Notes: generated from the letters alone by a model not told the origin. Shown: positions 9,359 to 19,099, numbered from the stretch's first letter. The stretch is DNA of 64,000 nt from Plut-88900 sp963668115 (GCA_963668115.1 OY764147.1:1550001-1614000), one strand, 5' to 3'. Translations and numbers: made by a program.

Positions 9359-10741
9359 ATGCCAAATGCGACCATAAAGATCGAAAACATCCGCTTTATC
9401 CTCACCCTCGACCCGGAAAGAAGGATCATCCAGGACGGGACGATTGTCGTGGAAGGTTCGAAGATTACGCAGGTTGGTAAAACCGTCGACCTTAAGGACA
9501 TCTCTGCACAGACGGTCATCGACGGTTCTGAGATGGTAGCTACACCCGGCTTCATTAACGGCCACCTTCATATTTCCTATGCACACGCCACCCGGGGCAT
9601 ATTTCCCGACTCCCTGAATCCGGTGGACTACTTGGGTAGCGTATTCCAGCTGGCCAACCAAATGCGTCCCGAGGAGGAGTACCTCACTTCCCTATTAGCC
9701 CTAACCGAGTGCCTGAAATATGGCACGACGACCATCATCGACCCGGGATCAACCCGCTATCCGAACGCCTGCATGAAGGCTTATGAGGAGTCGGGAGCAA
9801 GGGTGATTATCGGCGCTTCAGTAACCGATTTGCCGAATCCCATCAACTTGCCGCTCATAGACCTGCAGGACGCGGAGCAGCTTATGGAGAGCACGGTCAG
9901 GCAGTTTAACGGCGCCCTCGAAGGCCGGGTCCAGGCTTGGACCATGCCAATGGACGTGAGCATTTGTTCCAAGGATCTCCTGCAGGCCGCCAAACGCATA
10001 GCTGATGAAAACAACACCCGCATGACCATCCACTGTGTCAACTCGCCCCAGTCCGTTCAGGCCCATCTCGACAAATATGGCCGGAGGCCAATTGAGTGGC
10101 TGAAGGACATCGGCGTTCTGGGTCCTAACGTACTCCTCGCTCACGTAGTGGGGCTTGATGACTCGGAGCTGGACTGTGTTGCGAGGTCCGACACACGGTT
10201 GGTTATGTGCCCCACTGCAGCCGTGAAAATGGGTGCGGGTACCTCCTCCCAGGGCCGTCTCCCGGAAATGATTGAACGGGGCATCACAGTCGGCCTAGGC
10301 TCGGATTCGGCCAACAACTCCTCTGTGGCTGAAGTATTACGCTCCATGTATCTCGCTGCTGTTCTATATAAGGATGGCCGAGGCTCGACCAGCATGGTGC
10401 CCGCAGAGAAGGCGCTCGAAATGGCTACCATCGACGGCGCACGGTCCTTGGGCCTCGAATCGGATATCGGCTCATTGGAGCCTGGCAAAAAGGCCGACAT
10501 CGTGCTATTCGACACGCGCCGCCCGGAATGGCGCACCCTGTTCAACCCAGTCAATAGCCTTGTATACAATGCCGATGGTAGGAGCGTGCACACGGTCCTG
10601 GTAGACGGCAGGGTGGTAATAGAGGACCAGAAGCCGACCTATGTGGATGAGTGGACCCTCATCGAGAAAGTCCAGTCTATAGGCGCCGACATGCTCTCTC
10701 GCACCGACACCCACTTTCCGCAACCCTGGCCTATTGTCTGA
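9359..10741 (+). CDS. Metal-dependent amidohydrolase (TrzN/AtzB/SsnA-like deaminase or chlorohydrolase group)
   Basis: A 460-residue cytosolic hydrolase of the amidohydrolase superfamily that acts on amino- or halo-substituted heterocycles or related compounds; the substrate is not predictable. Metal ligands are visible in order: GFINGHLHISYA (HxH near residue 70), TIHCVN, LLAHVVG and GLGSDSANN (Asp). The small beta-sandwich domain is formed by the N-terminus and the C-terminal IGSLEPGKKADIVLFD. AGGAG lies 7 nt before ATG 9359. It stands between the repeated element and the convergent ABC importer, so it probably processes what the importer brings in. Confidence 0.88.
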   Translation: MPNATIKIENIRFILTLDPERRIIQDGTIVVEGSKITQVGKTVDLKDISAQTVIDGSEMVATPGFINGHLHISYAHATRGIFPDSLNPVDYLGSVFQLANQMRPEEEYLTSLLALTECLKYGTTTIIDPGSTRYPNACMKAYEESGARVIIGASVTDLPNPINLPLIDLQDAEQLMESTVRQFNGALEGRVQAWTMPMDVSICSKDLLQAAKRIADENNTRMTIHCVNSPQSVQAHLDKYGRRPIEWLKDIGVLGPNVLLAHVVGLDDSELDCVARSDTRLVMCPTAAVKMGAGTSSQGRLPEMIERGITVGLGSDSANNSSVAEVLRSMYLAAVLYKDGRGSTSMVPAEKALEMATIDGARSLGLESDIGSLEPGKKADIVLFDTRRPEWRTLFNPVNSLVYNADGRSVHTVLVDGRVVIEDQKPTYVDEWTLIEKVQSIGADMLSRTDTHFPQPWPIV

Positions 10742-10864
10742 TCAAGAAGTTTAGCGGCATCGCGCCTAGTGCCCATCCAGGCGTAGATAGGATTCGATTC
10801 TGTGCATAGTATGGCAACATGACTCGGCGTAGTACCCCCTTAAGTCATGGGCCGCAAATGCACT

Positions 10865-11569
10865 TCACCCTGTCACGCCAAGATACTTCGCTTGTATCTC
10901 TGTGTTGCTCCTAAACTCCTCCGGCAAGGCCTCATAAACTATTTGGCCTCGGTCTATTACATACACGTAATCGGCAAGTTCCAATGCCATGGGGAGGTTT
11001 TGCTCTACTAGCAGAATCGAAAAGCCCCGGTCCTTCAACTGGGCGATAGTTTGGGTTAGCTCTCTTACGATCACTGGGGCCAAGCCCTCCGATGGCTCGT
11101 CCATTAAGAGCAGGTCCGGGTTCGTCATAAGAGCCCTGCCTATGGCAAGCATCTGTTGTTCTCCCCCGCTTAGTTGATTGCCTCTGTTCTTGGCCCGGCT
11201 TCTCAGCGCCGGGAAGAGTGAATAAACTCCCTGCAAATCCCAGGAGAAAGATTTTCTATTGCCCCTGGCAGACATCGTAAGGTTCTCTTGTACGCTTAAT
11301 GAAGGGAATATCTGCCTCCCTTGAGGCACCAAACCTATACCCAATTGTGCAATCCGATAAGACTTTGCATCCGTGATCTCTTGTCCCTTGAAGCGGATCG
11401 TTCCACGGCGAGGCGGTTTGAAACCAATAATCGAACGGATTGTGGTGGTTTTGCCCATGCCGTTCCGACCCAAGAGAGCCACAACCGAACCCTCCTCAAC
11501 ACTCATGGAAAGTCCTTGGAGTACGTAGCTCTCTCCGTAGTAGGTGTGTATGTCAATCAGCTCGAGCAT
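10865..11569 (-). CDS. livF: Branched-chain amino acid-type ABC transporter ATP-binding protein LivF
   Basis: One of two ATPases that energise the importer encoded by 10865-15783. The 234 residues carry Walker A GRNGMGKTT, Q-loop VPQGRQIFP, signature LSGGEQQMLAIGRAL, Walker B LLLMDEPSEGLAP and switch His region LLVEQN. EPSEGLAP and the VEQN ending are typical of LivF rather than LivG. A GTG directly precedes the ATG at 11569 and either could start it. It overlaps the end of livG by 17 nt, so the two are probably coupled. Confidence 0.93.
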   Translation of the reverse strand: MLELIDIHTYYGESYVLQGLSMSVEEGSVVALLGRNGMGKTTTIRSIIGFKPPRRGTIRFKGQEITDAKSYRIAQLGIGLVPQGRQIFPSLSVQENLTMSARGNRKSFSWDLQGVYSLFPALRSRAKNRGNQLSGGEQQMLAIGRALMTNPDLLLMDEPSEGLAPVIVRELTQTIAQLKDRGFSILLVEQNLPMALELADYVYVIDRGQIVYEALPEEFRSNTEIQAKYLGVTG

Positions 11570-12320
11570 CACGGTCTGATTCCTGTAACCCCATGTAGAT
11601 TTCTCGGACCTTGGGATTGGAACCGATGTCGTGAGGCATCCCGTCCGCTATGACTTGACCATAATGCAAGACTATGATCCTTTCCGCCACGCCGAATATC
11701 AGGTCTATGTCGTGGGCAACCAACAAGACTGTTGTGTCGGGACCCAGGGTTTGAATCATGGTGCCTATATGCGCACTTTCAGCTGCAGTTAGCCCGGCAC
11801 TGGGCTCATCTAGGAGCAAGAACCTCGGATTGGACGCCAGGCTGAGCGCGATCTCCAGCTTTCGCTGTTCGCCATAAGCCAGGTCTTCAACTACGCTATT
11901 CCGGTGCTCCCATAGCCCCCACGGCTCCAGAAGGCGTTCTACATCCGCATAGACATCCTTATAGGCTGTCATCGGTCGAAACATTTGGAATCGTGAAGGA
12001 CGAGTCCCTTGGGTGGCCAACAGAGCGTTATCCAACACCGTCAACCCCAAAAACGCACTAGATACCTGAAATGATCGAGCCATGCCCAGGTGGGCTCGGC
12101 GGTGTGTGGACTTCCGGGTAATGTCTTGACCGAAGAGGTAGACTTGGCCCGTTGTAGGTAACAGTTGGCCATTCAGAATATTGAACAGGGTAGTTTTGCC
12201 AGCCCCGTTCGGCCCTATGATCGCCAGTCTCTGCCCGGCTTCCACGCTGAAGGAAACACCCTGTACCGCTTGAACGCCTCCAAAGTCCTTGGACACGTTT
12301 TCAACTCGCAATGCTTCCAA
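11553..12320 (-). CDS. livG: Branched-chain amino acid-type ABC transporter ATP-binding protein LivG
   Basis: Second ATPase of the importer. It has Walker A GPNGAGKTTLFN, Walker B RFLLLDEPSAGLTAAE, and HDIDLIFGVAERIIVLHYG, which is the LivG-specific H-loop region. The frame is open upstream to 12380, but that start would overlap livM by 59 nt. TTG 12320 lies one base past the livM stop, gives the normal length of about 255 residues and begins LEALRVENVSKDFGG, so I prefer it. The signature motif is the relaxed DLAYGEQRKLEIALSL usual in LivG. Confidence 0.9.
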   Translation of the reverse strand: MEALRVENVSKDFGGVQAVQGVSFSVEAGQRLAIIGPNGAGKTTLFNILNGQLLPTTGQVYLFGQDITRKSTHRRAHLGMARSFQVSSAFLGLTVLDNALLATQGTRPSRFQMFRPMTAYKDVYADVERLLEPWGLWEHRNSVVEDLAYGEQRKLEIALSLASNPRFLLLDEPSAGLTAAESAHIGTMIQTLGPDTTVLLVAHDIDLIFGVAERIIVLHYGQVIADGMPHDIGSNPKVREIYMGLQESDRDARAD

Positions 12321-12321
12321 G

Positions 12322-13311
12322 CTAGTTGATTGCCCTCTTCCACATTCTGTACAGGTAAACTCCAAATCCTTGACGGGCAAACATCACGCTCACAATGAAC
12401 ACTCCTCCCAGAATGAGAGGCCAGCGTTCCGGGGTGTAATCAGCGGCGAAGAATTGCAGCAAAGTTATACCGACTGCCCCCATTACCGCACCATAAAGTG
12501 TGGCTATCCCACCAATGATCACCATGAACATGACCAGCCCAGACATAAGGAAGCCAACGTTTGATGGGGCTATCAGTCCGTTGTGATAGGCGAAGAACAC
12601 GCCCGCTACTCCCGCAAAAGTTCCGGCGATTATGTAAGCAATATAACGGTAGAGCCAGGTGTTGTAGCCCAGGGCGCGCATTCTCGGTTCGTTTTCTCTT
12701 ATCCCCTGCAGTGCGATTCCGAAGGGAGACTTCACGATGCGATATAGAACAAACCCGCAAACGGCAAAAAATACGGCAACAAAATAAAGGTAGCTCTGGT
12801 TGTTCCAGGCGATATCAAAAAATCCGAGGTCCGGCCTGCTGATACCGGTAACCCCTTCAGTTCCGGCAGTAGTTAACCACCCAACACTGTGCGTTACACT
12901 GAACACCAGTTGCCCCAACGCGAATGTAACCAGGATGAAGTACAACCCTGACACCCGAAGCGCAATTATCCCAAACACCGCTGCCACTAAGGCCGACGCC
13001 AGGACCGCCGCCGGCGCTCCTACCCAGAATAGATCTACGTCATATCGGACCATCAGAATGCCAACCGTGTACGCTGAAACGCCAAAGAAAGCAGCATGTC
13101 CCAGCGAAATCAGCCCTGCATAACCAAAAATGAGGTCCAGGCTCATAGCAAAGATGGCGAAGATTAGCATACGAGTCATCAGACTCTGCACATAGCCAGG
13201 AACGACAAGCGGGAGCAAAATGAGCAGTATTCCCGCCACAATCAATGGAGCGAAACCAACAAGTCGGTTCGGCCTAGGTTGACCTACTAGAAACCGTTGC
13301 GCCAATCTCAT
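12322..13311 (-). CDS. livM: Branched-chain amino acid-type ABC transporter permease LivM
   Basis: Inner-membrane channel subunit of 329 residues. It is strongly hydrophobic with eight or more predicted membrane spans. The motif MSLDLIFGYAGLISLGHAAF near residues 55-75 is the LivM/LivH family signature, and the EAA-like loop GIRENEPRMRALGYN faces the ATPases. ATG 13311 follows the livH stop by three bases, consistent with one transcript running livH-livM-livG-livF. Confidence 0.92.
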   Translation of the reverse strand: MRLAQRFLVGQPRPNRLVGFAPLIVAGILLILLPLVVPGYVQSLMTRMLIFAIFAMSLDLIFGYAGLISLGHAAFFGVSAYTVGILMVRYDVDLFWVGAPAAVLASALVAAVFGIIALRVSGLYFILVTFALGQLVFSVTHSVGWLTTAGTEGVTGISRPDLGFFDIAWNNQSYLYFVAVFFAVCGFVLYRIVKSPFGIALQGIRENEPRMRALGYNTWLYRYIAYIIAGTFAGVAGVFFAYHNGLIAPSNVGFLMSGLVMFMVIIGGIATLYGAVMGAVGITLLQFFAADYTPERWPLILGGVFIVSVMFARQGFGVYLYRMWKRAIN

Positions 13312-13314
13312 GGC

Positions 13315-14175
13315 TCAGATTTTCTTTCCCAGGAGACCCGAGGGCCTGACCAGCAGGATAATGACCATCGCAAGGAAAACCGAGAACATGGAAAACTCAG
13401 GAAACAGGGTCTTGCCGAAGGCGTCGACTATGCCGATCAATATACCTCCCAATAGTGCCCCCTGGATCGATCCCACCCCGCCAACCACAACTACAACCAA
13501 CGACAATAGCAACACGTCGACGCTCTGCGCGCTGCTGGCTCCCAGTATCTGTGCTCCTACTACTCCCGCAAAGCCGGCGATGAATGAGCCCAGGAAAAAG
13601 ACGGCGATGAATATGCGTTCCAGGTTTATTCCCAGTCCCATCACCATCTCCCGATTATCCATTCCCGCTCGCACTACTGAGCCAATCCGAGTCCTGTCTT
13701 GCAGCCACCACAAACCGACGGCTAACACCAACCCGACCACAATGATCACCAGACGAGCCGTAGGGTAAGTGTAGCCCCCAAAGTTCACCGAGCCGGAGAG
13801 GATCTCCGCCGTGAATTGGCCTCGCGGGATTGGGCCCCACGCCCACTGCACGGCATTGGTCAGGATAAAGACGAGTCCGAACGACACCAACACTTGCTCA
13901 TTAAGCTGGTTATGCAAGTATCGAAAGAGTCCTCGCTCTATCAGTAGCCCAACCAGACCCGCAGATAGTCCACCAATCACAACAGCGAGCAAGAAGGGTA
14001 GACCTAGGGTTACTGCAATGCTCCATCCCGCGAAGGCGCCAACCATGTAAAGGGCGCCATGAGCTAGGTTCAGGATACCCATGACGCCTATGATTAATGA
14101 CAGCCCGGATGCCATCAGAAACAGGATGAATCCGAATGAAATCCCGTTGAGCATGCCAAGCACGAACGTGTCCAT
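13315..14175 (-). CDS. livH: Branched-chain amino acid-type ABC transporter permease LivH
   Basis: Second permease subunit, 286 residues, hydrophobic throughout. GVMGILNLAHGALYMVGAF near residue 30 is the family signature, and GMDNREMVMGLGINLERIF is the cytoplasmic coupling loop. The gene lies between the binding-protein gene, from which it is separated by 423 nt and a strong hairpin, and livM. Substrates of this family include branched-chain amino acids, urea and amides; the neighbouring amidohydrolases hint at an amide-like solute. Confidence 0.92.
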   Translation of the reverse strand: MDTFVLGMLNGISFGFILFLMASGLSLIIGVMGILNLAHGALYMVGAFAGWSIAVTLGLPFLLAVVIGGLSAGLVGLLIERGLFRYLHNQLNEQVLVSFGLVFILTNAVQWAWGPIPRGQFTAEILSGSVNFGGYTYPTARLVIIVVGLVLAVGLWWLQDRTRIGSVVRAGMDNREMVMGLGINLERIFIAVFFLGSFIAGFAGVVGAQILGASSAQSVDVLLLSLVVVVVGGVGSIQGALLGGILIGIVDAFGKTLFPEFSMFSVFLAMVIILLVRPSGLLGKKI

Positions 14176-14598
14176 TTGAACTCCTGGGTCGCCGGCCTTT
14201 CAAGTGCAGCTGCGTTCCGGAAATTACGAGCTGATTACCGAAGCCATTGCGACCCACTACCGGGAAAAGTTGTCGGATGTATACGCAGGATTATTGACAT
14301 TGGGGTGCTAATGAGCTCGTGCCTCAGTTTAGCAGAGATAATAACCTAGCTTATCGAATTTCTCTACCATCCGCTTTTCCTAGGGTATCGTGAGAGCATG
14401 TGCAATCAACCCATAAAAGAAGCTTTTGATGCGAATAGAGAAAGGGCGTGCACACACGCCCATGAAGGTCGGATCGGCCAACCAGTTGATTTAGCCGCCC
14501 TGTTAAGGGGCTTGTGAACTGCTCTGGGAGATAAGGAAGAGCCGGAGCTACATGCTACGCATGTAGCTCCGGCCCAGTCTCCAGCGAAGTGGAACTGA
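14176..14598. other. Gap between binding-protein gene and permease genes
   Basis: This 423-base gap inside the transporter cluster carries the inverted repeat at 14541-14573 close to the end of the binding-protein gene. I see no credible gene. The remainder may hold a second promoter for livH, but I cannot point to convincing boxes. Confidence 0.5.
14541..14573 (-). terminator. Strong hairpin after the binding-protein gene (attenuator or mRNA stabiliser)
   Basis: GCCGGAGCTACATGC and its exact complement form a 15-bp stem around a 3-nt loop, starting 25 nt past the stop of the minus-strand binding-protein gene. On the transcript it is followed by a pyrimidine-rich stretch without a clean U run. 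Such hairpins commonly let a binding protein be made in excess over its membrane subunits. Confidence 0.65.
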
Positions 14599-15783
14599 CT
14601 AATCGCTAGGGTCTTTGATGTTGGTCAGGGTCTCTATGGGCTCCCAGGTGTGCCTGCCATCGTCCAGCACCGTGGGCTTAACTATGTATCGGTCTGAAGA
14701 GGCCATGCCGGAATCAGCAAAGGTAAGCTGCCCAATCGGTGTATCCAGGTCTAGCCCCAGTATAGCTTTGCGTAGCGCCTCAAATCCTGCATCTCCATCT
14801 GTTGCCTTCAGGGCCTCGATGACGATGTCAGCGGCTACGTAGGCGTTGGAGTGGTCGAGGGTAGGCTTTTTGCCCCATCGTTCCTCGAAGTTCTCAACGA
14901 ATTCGGCGCTTACTGAATGATCAACTAGCCAGGTCCAGCCTACAAAGCCGGTTATCTCCCCGGTGCTGTCTTCCAATTCTTGTATCGTCGGGCCGAAGTC
15001 CTTCATAAAGTCGTCAAACAGTCCGTGTATCATCACGAGAGGCAGGTCTCGTCCAAGGTCTTGGTAGCCGTTCAGGAAAGACACCATGTCGGCGGGAACG
15101 AGCCAGGTCAACAGCGCGTCAGCTTCTTCCAGATTAGTGGCGTAGGGAAGCATGTCTACTGTACCCAATGGAACCCATTGTTGCTGAACGATTTCTCCAC
15201 CGAGAGCCTCAAAAGCATCGGTCGTCGTGCCCAGGAGCTGGTGCCCGTAAACGTAATCAGGGCCCAGTGTAGTGAGTGTCCTATAGCCTAGTTCTTCGTA
15301 TATGTACTGGCCTAGGCCGGCCGAGAGTGATTCGCTTGAACCTGGGCTGCAGAAGAAGCTACCACCCTCGCCTAGGGCGTAGGAGCAGCCGTGGACTTGG
15401 ATCGCGGGGACTTGCATCTCGTTAATGTATGGTCCAACTGCTTCCTGGCTGGAGCCGAATAGCGGGCCGATAATCACATCCACCTCGTCCTGCTCCACCA
15501 GCTTCTTCACCCTCTCCAGCGTCAGAGATGCATCTAGAACGTCTTCATCTGCGATGATCAGTTCTATAGCCCTTCCTTCGACTTCAAAGTCAGCTTCCTC
15601 CAACCGCAGCCTTATCCCTTCTTCTCCCCGAGGGCCGTAGTCGGCCGAAAAGCCTGTGAAGGGCCAAACGAATCCAACCTTCATTGGCCCCCTGTCTTCC
15701 TCAGCGCCACAAGCCGCCAAAAATGCCAGTAGACCTGCTACTAGGGCTAAGCCTAGCAGTGTGAGCCTTCCTCTAGTCACCAT
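14599..15783 (-). CDS. ABC transporter substrate-binding lipoprotein (branched-chain amino acid/amide type)
   Basis: Captures the solute outside the membrane for LivHM. From ATG 15783 the protein has 394 residues. A signal peptide (LTLLGLALVAGLLAFL) leads to the lipobox LAAC, then AEEDRGPMKVGFVWPFTG, the start of the periplasmic binding-protein type I fold. AAGGAG lies 9 nt before this ATG; the in-frame ATG at 15792 would sit directly on it, so I chose 15783. Family features include VDVIIGPLFGS and the C-terminal GQLTFADSGM. A hairpin follows the gene. Ligand is unknown. Confidence 0.9.
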   Translation of the reverse strand: MVTRGRLTLLGLALVAGLLAFLAACGAEEDRGPMKVGFVWPFTGFSADYGPRGEEGIRLRLEEADFEVEGRAIELIIADEDVLDASLTLERVKKLVEQDEVDVIIGPLFGSSQEAVGPYINEMQVPAIQVHGCSYALGEGGSFFCSPGSSESLSAGLGQYIYEELGYRTLTTLGPDYVYGHQLLGTTTDAFEALGGEIVQQQWVPLGTVDMLPYATNLEEADALLTWLVPADMVSFLNGYQDLGRDLPLVMIHGLFDDFMKDFGPTIQELEDSTGEITGFVGWTWLVDHSVSAEFVENFEERWGKKPTLDHSNAYVAADIVIEALKATDGDAGFEALRKAILGLDLDTPIGQLTFADSGMASSDRYIVKPTVLDDGRHTWEPIETLTNIKDPSD

Positions 15784-16483
15784 TGTTCTCATCTCCTTGG
15801 AGAGTTTATGCACTAGGCTTTCGAACTAGTCGGGTTCCGGTGTATCTGACAAGCATGTATTGGTTGACCGCTGATGCGATTTCTGTCCTGTGTTTGTTGT
15901 GTTATCTAAGGTTAGATGCCCGGGAGGTAGAGGTTGGTAACGTCGGCGCCTTCCCCGCATCCCGCCGACCCAACAACACAATCGGTTGTCGCCGTTACTC
16001 CGACCAACTCTGTACGCTATCTAATCTGCAGGCCACACAGCTTGCATGACGAAGAGATCGGGGCTTTCGCGTTATGGTTTTGGGGCAGGCGCTGGGACCG
16101 CATAAATGCGATCAACCTGCATTTCCTGGGTAGTTCTGCACTCTACTTGTGCCACCCTGTATTGTCAACCTCCGGGCCTCGGCCTTGCCCATTGCCTCTA
16201 GCGACTCGCGGTCTCCCATTTAACATGTTTGTTCTTAACATGGGACAGGTACTCCAATGGCGCTACGGCGGATGGGGTCTACCTGATGTTGGTCACAGGG
16301 TTTGAACATTCTTGAAGAATGCTGCAAATTGACGATGAAGCTGATAGCCTGCTAGACTCCGCTCGATTTCCAAAGGCACGGAGACTGAACCTCCTGGGCA
16401 CTCCAAAAGACATAGACCTGCCCGCGGGAATTCCATATCTAATCTGGGCCTTTAGTAGAACTTACTTCTGAAAGAGGCAAGAA
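15784..16483. other. Divergent intergenic region
   Basis: This 700-base gap separates the minus-strand binding-protein gene from the plus-strand amidohydrolase. It should hold promoters for both. Open frames such as 15934-16305 have no ribosome binding site and no protein-like pattern, so I call no gene. Confidence 0.5.
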
Positions 16484-17812
16484 ATGGCTACGACGGCATA
16501 TGTCGGTGGGACAGTCATTAACGGCACGGGCCGAGCGCCCATACCCGATGCGGTAATCCTCGTCAACAACCAGCACATCATCAACGTGTACCGCAAAGGT
16601 GAATTAGATGTACCCGAAGGCGTGCGAGTTGTCGACATATCCGGCAAAACAGTCATTCCCGGCATGATCGACTGCCATGTGCACGTCGGCGTTCTTGCGG
16701 ACAACGCCTTCCTCCAACTGGACGATCCAATGGAGGCATGTGACCGGTTCTTTAAGCAGTTCGTCGAATACGGAGTCACCACCGTCCGAGACACCGGTAA
16801 TTGTGATCCCGGGTTGATGGAACAGTTCAGGAAAGGGGAGGCTGGGTGGCCCCGCTGGTTTGGGGCTGGCAGGATCATGGATGGTGATCCACCCGGGCCG
16901 TGGAAGTGGGTAAGAGTGTTGGAAAGTGCGACAGCCGTGAAGGAGGCAGTGCCAGAGGTCCTGGATGAGGGTGGTGACTTCCTCAAGGCTTACGTGATGG
17001 CAACTCCAGATATCCTGCAAAATGTAGTAGATGAAGCCCACTCCCGCGGGGCTTGGGTCACCGCCCACGTGGGCCACTTGACTACCGTTGAACAAGCTGT
17101 GCGATTGGGAGTGGACTCCCTTGAACACGTCCGAGTCGGTCCTGAGTTGGTAGAAGACGCCGACCGGGAGACATTTGAGGGCCTGCGAGCCCGATTTTGG
17201 GACCCTCTAGTCTCCTGGATGGCGTGGCGGTTCGTAGATCCCGCCTCCGACAAAGCAGGGCGTCTCATTGAGCTCATGAAAGAACGCGGCGTGATCATGA
17301 CCCCTACTCTCTCTCTGTCCAAAAGCATCCTGCTCGGTGATGATCCGGCGGTCGTGAGGCCCCCAGGTATAGATACCTTACCGGAGTCCGTAACGAAAGA
17401 GTGGGACCGCTTCGCTGTCCCCTTCGACTTCACCCAGGAGGACTTCCAGCAAGGTAGGGTGGAGTTGGCCCGGCAAATGGAGTTCATCGGTAGAGCGCAC
17501 AAGGATGGGGTGAAGATAGCTGCAGGCACCGACGTGACAATGCCGTACGTTGTGCCCGGGGCCGGCCTCCACGGCGAGCTTAAGTTGCTGGTTGACAGCG
17601 GGCTGACCCCAATGGAGGCATTGGTTGCCGCCACCGGACAGGCCGCCGAGTTGCTGGGCCAGCAAAACATCCTGGGAACCGTTGAAAAGGGAAAACTGGC
17701 CGACATGGTTATCCTGGACGCAGACCCACTTGAAGACATCGCAAACGTTAAGTACATTTCTGCAGTCTTGCAATCCGGCCAAGTCGTATCCGGCTCGGGC
17801 CTGTCTGACTAA
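16484..17812 (+). CDS. Amidohydrolase family protein (imidazolonepropionase/prolidase-like)
   Basis: A 442-residue cytosolic metal hydrolase. Ligands are in order: DCHVHVG (HxH near residue 66), FLKAYV (Lys likely carboxylated and bridging two metals), VTAHVGH, LEHVRVG and AAGTDVTMP (Asp). This pattern marks the binuclear group that cleaves cyclic amides or peptides, unlike the mononuclear enzyme at 9359. GAAAGAGG lies 10 nt before ATG. The C-terminal GTVEKGKLADMVILD completes the beta-sandwich domain. It is followed by a hairpin and an LLM oxidoreductase. Confidence 0.85.
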   Translation: MATTAYVGGTVINGTGRAPIPDAVILVNNQHIINVYRKGELDVPEGVRVVDISGKTVIPGMIDCHVHVGVLADNAFLQLDDPMEACDRFFKQFVEYGVTTVRDTGNCDPGLMEQFRKGEAGWPRWFGAGRIMDGDPPGPWKWVRVLESATAVKEAVPEVLDEGGDFLKAYVMATPDILQNVVDEAHSRGAWVTAHVGHLTTVEQAVRLGVDSLEHVRVGPELVEDADRETFEGLRARFWDPLVSWMAWRFVDPASDKAGRLIELMKERGVIMTPTLSLSKSILLGDDPAVVRPPGIDTLPESVTKEWDRFAVPFDFTQEDFQQGRVELARQMEFIGRAHKDGVKIAAGTDVTMPYVVPGAGLHGELKLLVDSGLTPMEALVAATGQAAELLGQQNILGTVEKGKLADMVILDADPLEDIANVKYISAVLQSGQVVSGSGLSD

Positions 17813-17845
17813 GCGGCGGTATGTACTCGAACACAGCGCCGCTTA
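17810..17845 (+). terminator. Inverted repeat at the amidohydrolase stop codon
   Basis: TAAGCGGCG at 17810-17818, which includes the stop codon, pairs with CGCCGCTTA at 17837-17845 across an 18-nt loop. No U run follows, so it may act on mRNA stability rather than on termination. Confidence 0.4.
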
Positions 17846-17937
17846 GCGCTGAGTCGATATAAGAAACTGGATTACGCGGAGACTCGTCACCAGGCTGGTC
17901 TCCAGCTATACGATAGGAAAATACAAAGAGAGGTTCC

Positions 17938-18924
17938 ATGGGACAAAAGGTTAATTTCGGACTGACGCTTTCCAATCGGGGTGTCCTTCTCGGTTTGACG
18001 GAACCGGATGAGTTGCTGGCAATGGCAGAGATGGCCGAAGAATCCGGCGCATTCGATCATGTGTGGGTCGGGGACTCCATAATGGCTAAACCGCGGATGG
18101 AATCCATCACCCTTATGGCGGGCATCGCAGCCAGGACCAAGCGGGTCAAGATCGGCGTAGCTTGCATGGCCAGCTTCCCTTCCCGTGAGCCCATTGTTCT
18201 GGCGTATCAATGGGCCAGCCTTGACATTCTGTCTCATGGTCGCATGATCCTCGGCGCTTGTATGGGTGGCAACATTAACGAGCAACAGCATCGCGCCGAG
18301 TACGTAAACATGGGCATCAAAGGTTCCGACAGGGCCCAGCGGATGGAGGAGAATATCGAGATTCTTCGTCGGCTTTGGGCGGAAGATCGTGTCGATTTTG
18401 ATGGGCAGTTTCACCAATTGGAAGGTGCATTCATTGACCCCAAGCCTGTTCAGGATCCACCTCCCATCTGGATAGTCAGCAATCCACGGATCAACACGTG
18501 GAAGCCCCACATTGTAGAACGCTCGCTGCGCCGGGCAGCCCGGTTCGGCGACGGCTATATGACAACCGCCAATCCCCCTGACCAGTTCGCCGAGATTCGC
18601 CGCAGGATTCTGGAGTATGCCGGTGACTACGACCGAAGCTATGAGAACCTGCCATTCTCGGCCTATTACAACATCAACGTAAATGAAGACCGAGAGGCGG
18701 CCTTCCAAGAATCCAAGAAGTATCTGGACCTGTATTACTCGGTGGACTTCAATCGAGATTTCGTGGAAACATGGGTGGCTCTCGGAACACCGGAACAGTG
18801 CATTGAGCAAATACAGGCCTATGTGGATGCCGGAGCAACAGACATCACCCTGCGTTTTCCCTCCTGGGACCAGCAGGGCCAGTTCCGGCGATGCGTTGAA
18901 GAGGTTTTGCCTCACTTTTCCTAA
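17938..18924 (+). CDS. LLM class flavin-dependent oxidoreductase
   Basis: A luciferase-like TIM-barrel monooxygenase/oxidoreductase of 328 residues using FMN or F420. Family features: FDHVWVGDSI near residue 40, TKRVKIGVACMASFPSREP and LGACMG in the early barrel, then NIEILRRLWAEDRVDFDG, and the C-terminal LGTPEQCIEQIQAYVDAG. AGAGAGG lies 6 nt before ATG. The substrate cannot be read from the sequence. Its position downstream of the amidohydrolase and transporter suggests a shared catabolic role. Confidence 0.88.
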   Translation: MGQKVNFGLTLSNRGVLLGLTEPDELLAMAEMAEESGAFDHVWVGDSIMAKPRMESITLMAGIAARTKRVKIGVACMASFPSREPIVLAYQWASLDILSHGRMILGACMGGNINEQQHRAEYVNMGIKGSDRAQRMEENIEILRRLWAEDRVDFDGQFHQLEGAFIDPKPVQDPPPIWIVSNPRINTWKPHIVERSLRRAARFGDGYMTTANPPDQFAEIRRRILEYAGDYDRSYENLPFSAYYNINVNEDREAAFQESKKYLDLYYSVDFNRDFVETWVALGTPEQCIEQIQAYVDAGATDITLRFPSWDQQGQFRRCVEEVLPHFS

Positions 18925-19068
18925 CGAGTCCCTGTTCCATTACCGCCCTTGTGAAGGACCGATCTTGCGAAGATCGCGTCGCTGTGTTTCTCCTTCACTT
19001 CACTTTGGATTTGGGAGTTAATGACTCCATCACTTGAAGAGCGGCCCAGAACCGATCTGGCATCATTG

Positions 19069-19099
19069 TTGGACGGATTACTAGACGTATGGATACAAT
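19069..19099 (+). promoter_or_regulatory. Promoter-like sequence of the repeated RNA element, copy 2
   Basis: TTGGAC at 19069-19074 and TACAAT at 19094-19099, 19 nt apart, match copy 1 at 8856-8886 in both boxes and spacing. The flanking GGATACAATAG is identical in the two copies. Confidence 0.45.
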
